Origin: an uncultured Agathobaculum sp.
Lineage (GTDB): Bacteria > Bacillota > Clostridia > Oscillospirales > Butyricicoccaceae
Reading direction: 5' to 3'
Assembly (NCBI GenBank): GCA_944376955.1
Contig: CALWEB010000119.1
Span: 1-16,317 of the forward strand
DNA: 16,317 nucleotides
Under the pieces are notes generated by a model. It saw only the letters and a program-made list of their open reading frames with translations. It was not told the origin of the DNA and did no database searches. The translations under genes and the position numbers were made by a program. Below, piece after piece: positions 14,423-16,317 of the stretch (position 1 is its first letter; each line of letters opens with the position of its first letter).

Positions 14423-15932
14423 GCTGATACTCCTCCCGCAATGTCACCCGGTCAACCTTGCCGTTGGCGTTGTAGGGCAGGCGCTCCTTTGCCACCCAGA
14501 TATTGGGCAGCATGTAGCGCGGCAGCCGTGTTTTGAGCTGCTCGACCAGTTCGGACGGCGTCAGCGTACCCTCGTAACAGCAAACAATGCGGTCGCGTCC
14601 CTCATCGAAAAAGCAAACCGCGTTGGGCACGTCGGGCAGGGAGTGCAGGGCGGTTTCGATCTCGCCCAACTCGATCCGGTAGCCCATGTGCTTGATCTGG
14701 CCGTCCTTACGGGCGGAGAAGTACAGCAGGCCATCCTCCCGGCGCACGCCAATGTCGCCCGTGCGGTAAATCACGTCCGGATAATCCGGGTTGAGCGGAT
14801 TCTGCACAAACGCCGCCGCAGTTTTATCCGGGTCGGCATAGTAGCCGTGCGCCAGCCCGATGCCGCGCACGCAGATTTCGCCCGGCGTGCCGTCCGGCAC
14901 AGGGCACAGGCTCTCATCCAGCAGCAGCACCTGCTTGTTCCGGCACGGCGTGCCGATGGGAAGCGGCTCACCGTCCTCGTAGGTACGATCCTGCGGCACA
15001 GGATACCAAGTGCAGTCCACCGTCACTTCCGTCGGGCCATACAGGTTGATATACTGCACTTCGGGCAGCGCCGCGCGCCAGATGTTCAGGTTGCGCGCCA
15101 TCAGCGCTTCGCCGCCGACGATCACATGGCGCAGGCTCTGCGGCTGGCATTTGGCCAGCGCCTTGGAGGTCGCCACCAAATTGAACGCAGAGGTCGCCCA
15201 GATCAGCGCGGTCGCGCCGACCTCCTCGATCTTCCGCAGCAGCATCAGCGGGAACATAAACAGCTTTTTGGACAAAATATGGGTGGTCGCACCGCATTTA
15301 AGCGTCAAATAGATATCCTTCACCGAAAGATCAAAGTAGAACGGCGCCTGATTGGCCATCACATCGTCCCCAGTGATCCCGCAGGCGTCCGCCATCCACT
15401 CGGTAAAGTCGATCACCGAACGGTGGGAAATGACGATGCCTTTGGGCGTGCCGGTCGAACCGGAGGTGAAAATCACATATGCCGGGTCGATGTCCAGCAC
15501 CATTTCCTGCCGCGCGGCCACCAGCGCCGCATCCGGGGCAGTATGTTCCACCTCGTCCAGACACAGGGACGGGCAAAACCCGTCCAGCGTGCGGGCAATC
15601 GGCTCCTGCGCCGGCGCATACAGCAGCAAGGCAGGGGAGAGCTGCTGCAGCACGGCCTTCATGCGCTGTTCGGGCATGTGGTCGTCCAGCGGGACATAAT
15701 AATTGCCGCTTGCCAGCACCCCCTGAAACGCGGCCAGCGTCACGGCCGTCCGGTCGGTCAGCACGGCAATGGGGCGGTTGACCGCATTGGTATGCTGCGC
15801 GATCGCCGCCGCACAGCGCCGGGCATATTCCAGCAATCCGACAAAGGTGAAGCTGCGCCCTTCATCCGCAAAAGCGGTTTTTTCCGGCGTGCGCGCTGCC
15901 GTGCGCTCCAGATATTCCAAAAGATTCAACAT
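14406..15932 (-). CDS. Amino acid adenylation enzyme (DltA-like)
   Basis: A 508-residue stand-alone adenylation enzyme of the ANL superfamily, about DltA length. Core motifs: A3 F-T-S-G-S-T-G-T-P-K-G (155-165), A4 F-D-L-S-V-K-D-I-Y with D201, A5 Y-G-P-T-E (298-302), A7 Y-R-T-G-D (389-393), A8 R-K-D-G-Q-I-K-H-M-G-Y-R-I-E-L-G-E-I-E and catalytic K492 in N-G-K. D201 matches the Asp that binds the substrate amino group in DltA and PheA, so an amino acid is likely. The cysteine that DltA has just before G-E in its F-C-G-E block (C269 in Bacillus, from memory) is Gly274 here, so the substrate may not be D-Ala. It would charge the carrier protein. First gene of the operon. GGAAG lies about ten bases before the ATG. 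Confidence 0.9.
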   Translation of the reverse strand: MLNLLEYLERTAARTPEKTAFADEGRSFTFVGLLEYARRCAAAIAQHTNAVNRPIAVLTDRTAVTLAAFQGVLASGNYYVPLDDHMPEQRMKAVLQQLSPALLLYAPAQEPIARTLDGFCPSLCLDEVEHTAPDAALVAARQEMVLDIDPAYVIFTSGSTGTPKGIVISHRSVIDFTEWMADACGITGDDVMANQAPFYFDLSVKDIYLTLKCGATTHILSKKLFMFPLMLLRKIEEVGATALIWATSAFNLVATSKALAKCQPQSLRHVIVGGEALMARNLNIWRAALPEVQYINLYGPTEVTVDCTWYPVPQDRTYEDGEPLPIGTPCRNKQVLLLDESLCPVPDGTPGEICVRGIGLAHGYYADPDKTAAAFVQNPLNPDYPDVIYRTGDIGVRREDGLLYFSARKDGQIKHMGYRIELGEIETALHSLPDVPNAVCFFDEGRDRIVCCYEGTLTPSELVEQLKTRLPRYMLPNIWVAKERLPYNANGKVDRVTLREEYQRANGS

Positions 15933-15966
15933 GGCTGATGCTTCCGGCCTTTCTTCACTGATGATT

Positions 15967-16037
15967 CCCGGACGGATCCGGGCTTGTCCCGGGGCTCACC
16001 GCCAAATAAGCGGCTTTTGCATACAGAAATCCCCGGA
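15967..16037 (-). promoter_or_regulatory. Structured leader with competing GC hairpins
   Basis: Read on the minus strand, the leader of about 120 bases holds CCGGGG (16032-16037), a CCGC/GCGG hairpin (15999-16013), CCCCGG (15989-15994), CCCGGA and TCCGGG (15967-15982). CCGGGG can enclose the first hairpin with CCCCGG; alternatively CCGGG-ACAAG-CCCGG (15978-15992) competes with CCCGGA-TCCG-TCCGGG (15967-15982), since both use the middle block. No U tract follows, so control of translation or stability is likelier than attenuation. No named riboswitch or T-box motif is recognised. Confidence 0.4.
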
Positions 16038-16057
16038 TGGCAAACTTCTATCTATAT

Positions 16058-16086
16058 AATATAGCATGAAAGCACCCCTTCTGCAA
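16058..16086 (-). promoter_or_regulatory. Promoter of the five-gene envelope operon
   Basis: On the minus strand TTGCAG (16081-16086; only 3 of 6) and TATATT (16058-16063; 5 of 6) are 17 bases apart. The -10 region lies in a near-palindrome CTATATAATATAG (16052-16064), so a bound regulator or plus-strand activity is possible. Transcription would start near 16050. Confidence 0.5.
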
Positions 16087-16112
16087 CGTTTCCCACCAAG
16101 TTTTTTGCCGGA

Positions 16113-16154
16113 CACAACAAAGCCTCTTTCCCACCCAAAGGACAGGAAAGAGGC
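16113..16154 (-). terminator. Terminator of gap
   Basis: GCCTCTTTCC (16122-16131) pairs with GGAAAGAGGC (16145-16154) around a 13-base loop. On the minus strand it is followed by TTTGTTGTG. It separates gap from the envelope operon promoter, about 30 bases downstream. Confidence 0.8.
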
Positions 16155-16190
16155 ATTTGTAATCACGTATCAGAAGTGGATGCGCAACAA

Positions 16191-16317
16191 TTACTTGTTG
16201 TCAACCTCAGCCATGTGCTCGATGAGCATCAGCAGCTTGTTGGAGTAGCCCCACTCGTTGTCGTACCAAGAAACAACCTTCACGAAGGTGTCGGTCAGCT
16301 GGATGCCAGCCTTGGCG
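16191..16317 (-). CDS. gap: Glyceraldehyde-3-phosphate dehydrogenase, 3' end
   Basis: The last 42 codons of gap. The translated end reads G-I-Q-L-T-D-T-F-V-K-V-V-S-W-Y-D-N-E-W-G-Y-S-N-K followed by a helix, which is the invariant C-terminus of phosphorylating GAPDH, including the W-Y-D-N-E-W-G-Y-S block that lines the catalytic site and NAD pocket. This glycolytic enzyme oxidises glyceraldehyde-3-phosphate to 1,3-bisphosphoglycerate in the cytosol. The start is outside the window. Codon choice is restricted to favoured codons, as expected for a highly expressed gene. It ends in TAA and is followed by its terminator. Confidence 0.97.
   Translation of the reverse strand, partial: AKAGIQLTDTFVKVVSWYDNEWGYSNKLLMLIEHMAEVDNK

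Noticed and set aside
10283..14536. A 1417-codon open frame on the plus strand, antisense to most of the envelope operon
   Set aside because: It crosses five well-supported minus-strand genes, their boundaries and start sites. Its product is rich in Arg, Gln, His and Ala with no domain or membrane pattern, as expected when GC-rich codon use on one strand leaves few stops on the other.
9998..15932. Calling the operon an ordinary dltABCD locus
   Set aside because: Gene order differs, a GNAT is present, the ligase lacks the DltA cysteine, the MBOAT is longer than DltB, and the DltD-like part is fused to a deacetylase.
14643..15938. A 431-codon open frame antisense to the adenylation gene
   Set aside because: The adenylation motifs A3 to A10 are complete on the minus strand and the antisense product has shadow-like composition.
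15933..16050. T-box or known amino-acid riboswitch before the adenylation gene
   Set aside because: No T-box core sequence, no terminator/antiterminator pair with a U tract and no recognised riboswitch core were seen in the leader.

Overview
The window is a GC-rich, gene-dense stretch of a bacterial chromosome. The gene set and sequence style point to a low-copy-number Firmicute of class Clostridia, probably an Oscillospirales-type gut anaerobe: a His-rich Zn/Cd P-type ATPase, a TtcA-family thiolase of the Clostridial type, a patatin with an unusual oxyanion motif, a DUF5808-like small protein, purine-rich Shine-Dalgarno sites and U-tailed terminators. This assignment is by eye. No rRNA, tRNA, CRISPR array, IS element or phage gene was seen.

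Left part (1-3360, + strand): the 3' end of an EamA/DMT transporter ends inside its own terminator. A zinc/cadmium-type P1B ATPase follows, with a very His/Cys-rich N-terminal tail made of tandem repeats. Its promoter carries an ArsR/SmtB-like inverted repeat, so metal-responsive control is likely.

Middle part (3358-9711): a translationally coupled SDR oxidoreductase-ttcA pair on the minus strand is divergent from rnr (RNase R) on the plus strand. Both divergent promoters can be read. rnr is followed after 32 bases by a patatin-like lipase, then a terminator, then a uracil permease (uraA). After uraA come two hairpins and a branched 78-base inverted-repeat structure. A small DUF5808-like membrane protein gene reads into this structure from the other side.

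Right part (9960-16090, minus strand): a tight five-gene operon reads adenylation enzyme, GNAT protein, carrier protein, MBOAT O-acyltransferase, then a membrane-anchored fusion of an SGNH-like domain with a PgaB/IcaB-type NodB polysaccharide deacetylase. The logic is that of dltABCD: activate an amino or acyl substrate, load it on a carrier, move it across the membrane, and transfer it to a cell-surface polymer. It departs from Dlt in gene order, in the extra GNAT, in the fused deacetylase and in active-site details. It has its own promoter, a structured leader of about 120 bases and a strong terminator. It is the best candidate in the window for an undescribed system: a cell-envelope glycan deacetylation plus re-acylation machine.

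Right edge: the 3' end of gap (glyceraldehyde-3-phosphate dehydrogenase) on the minus strand, with its terminator just upstream of the operon promoter.
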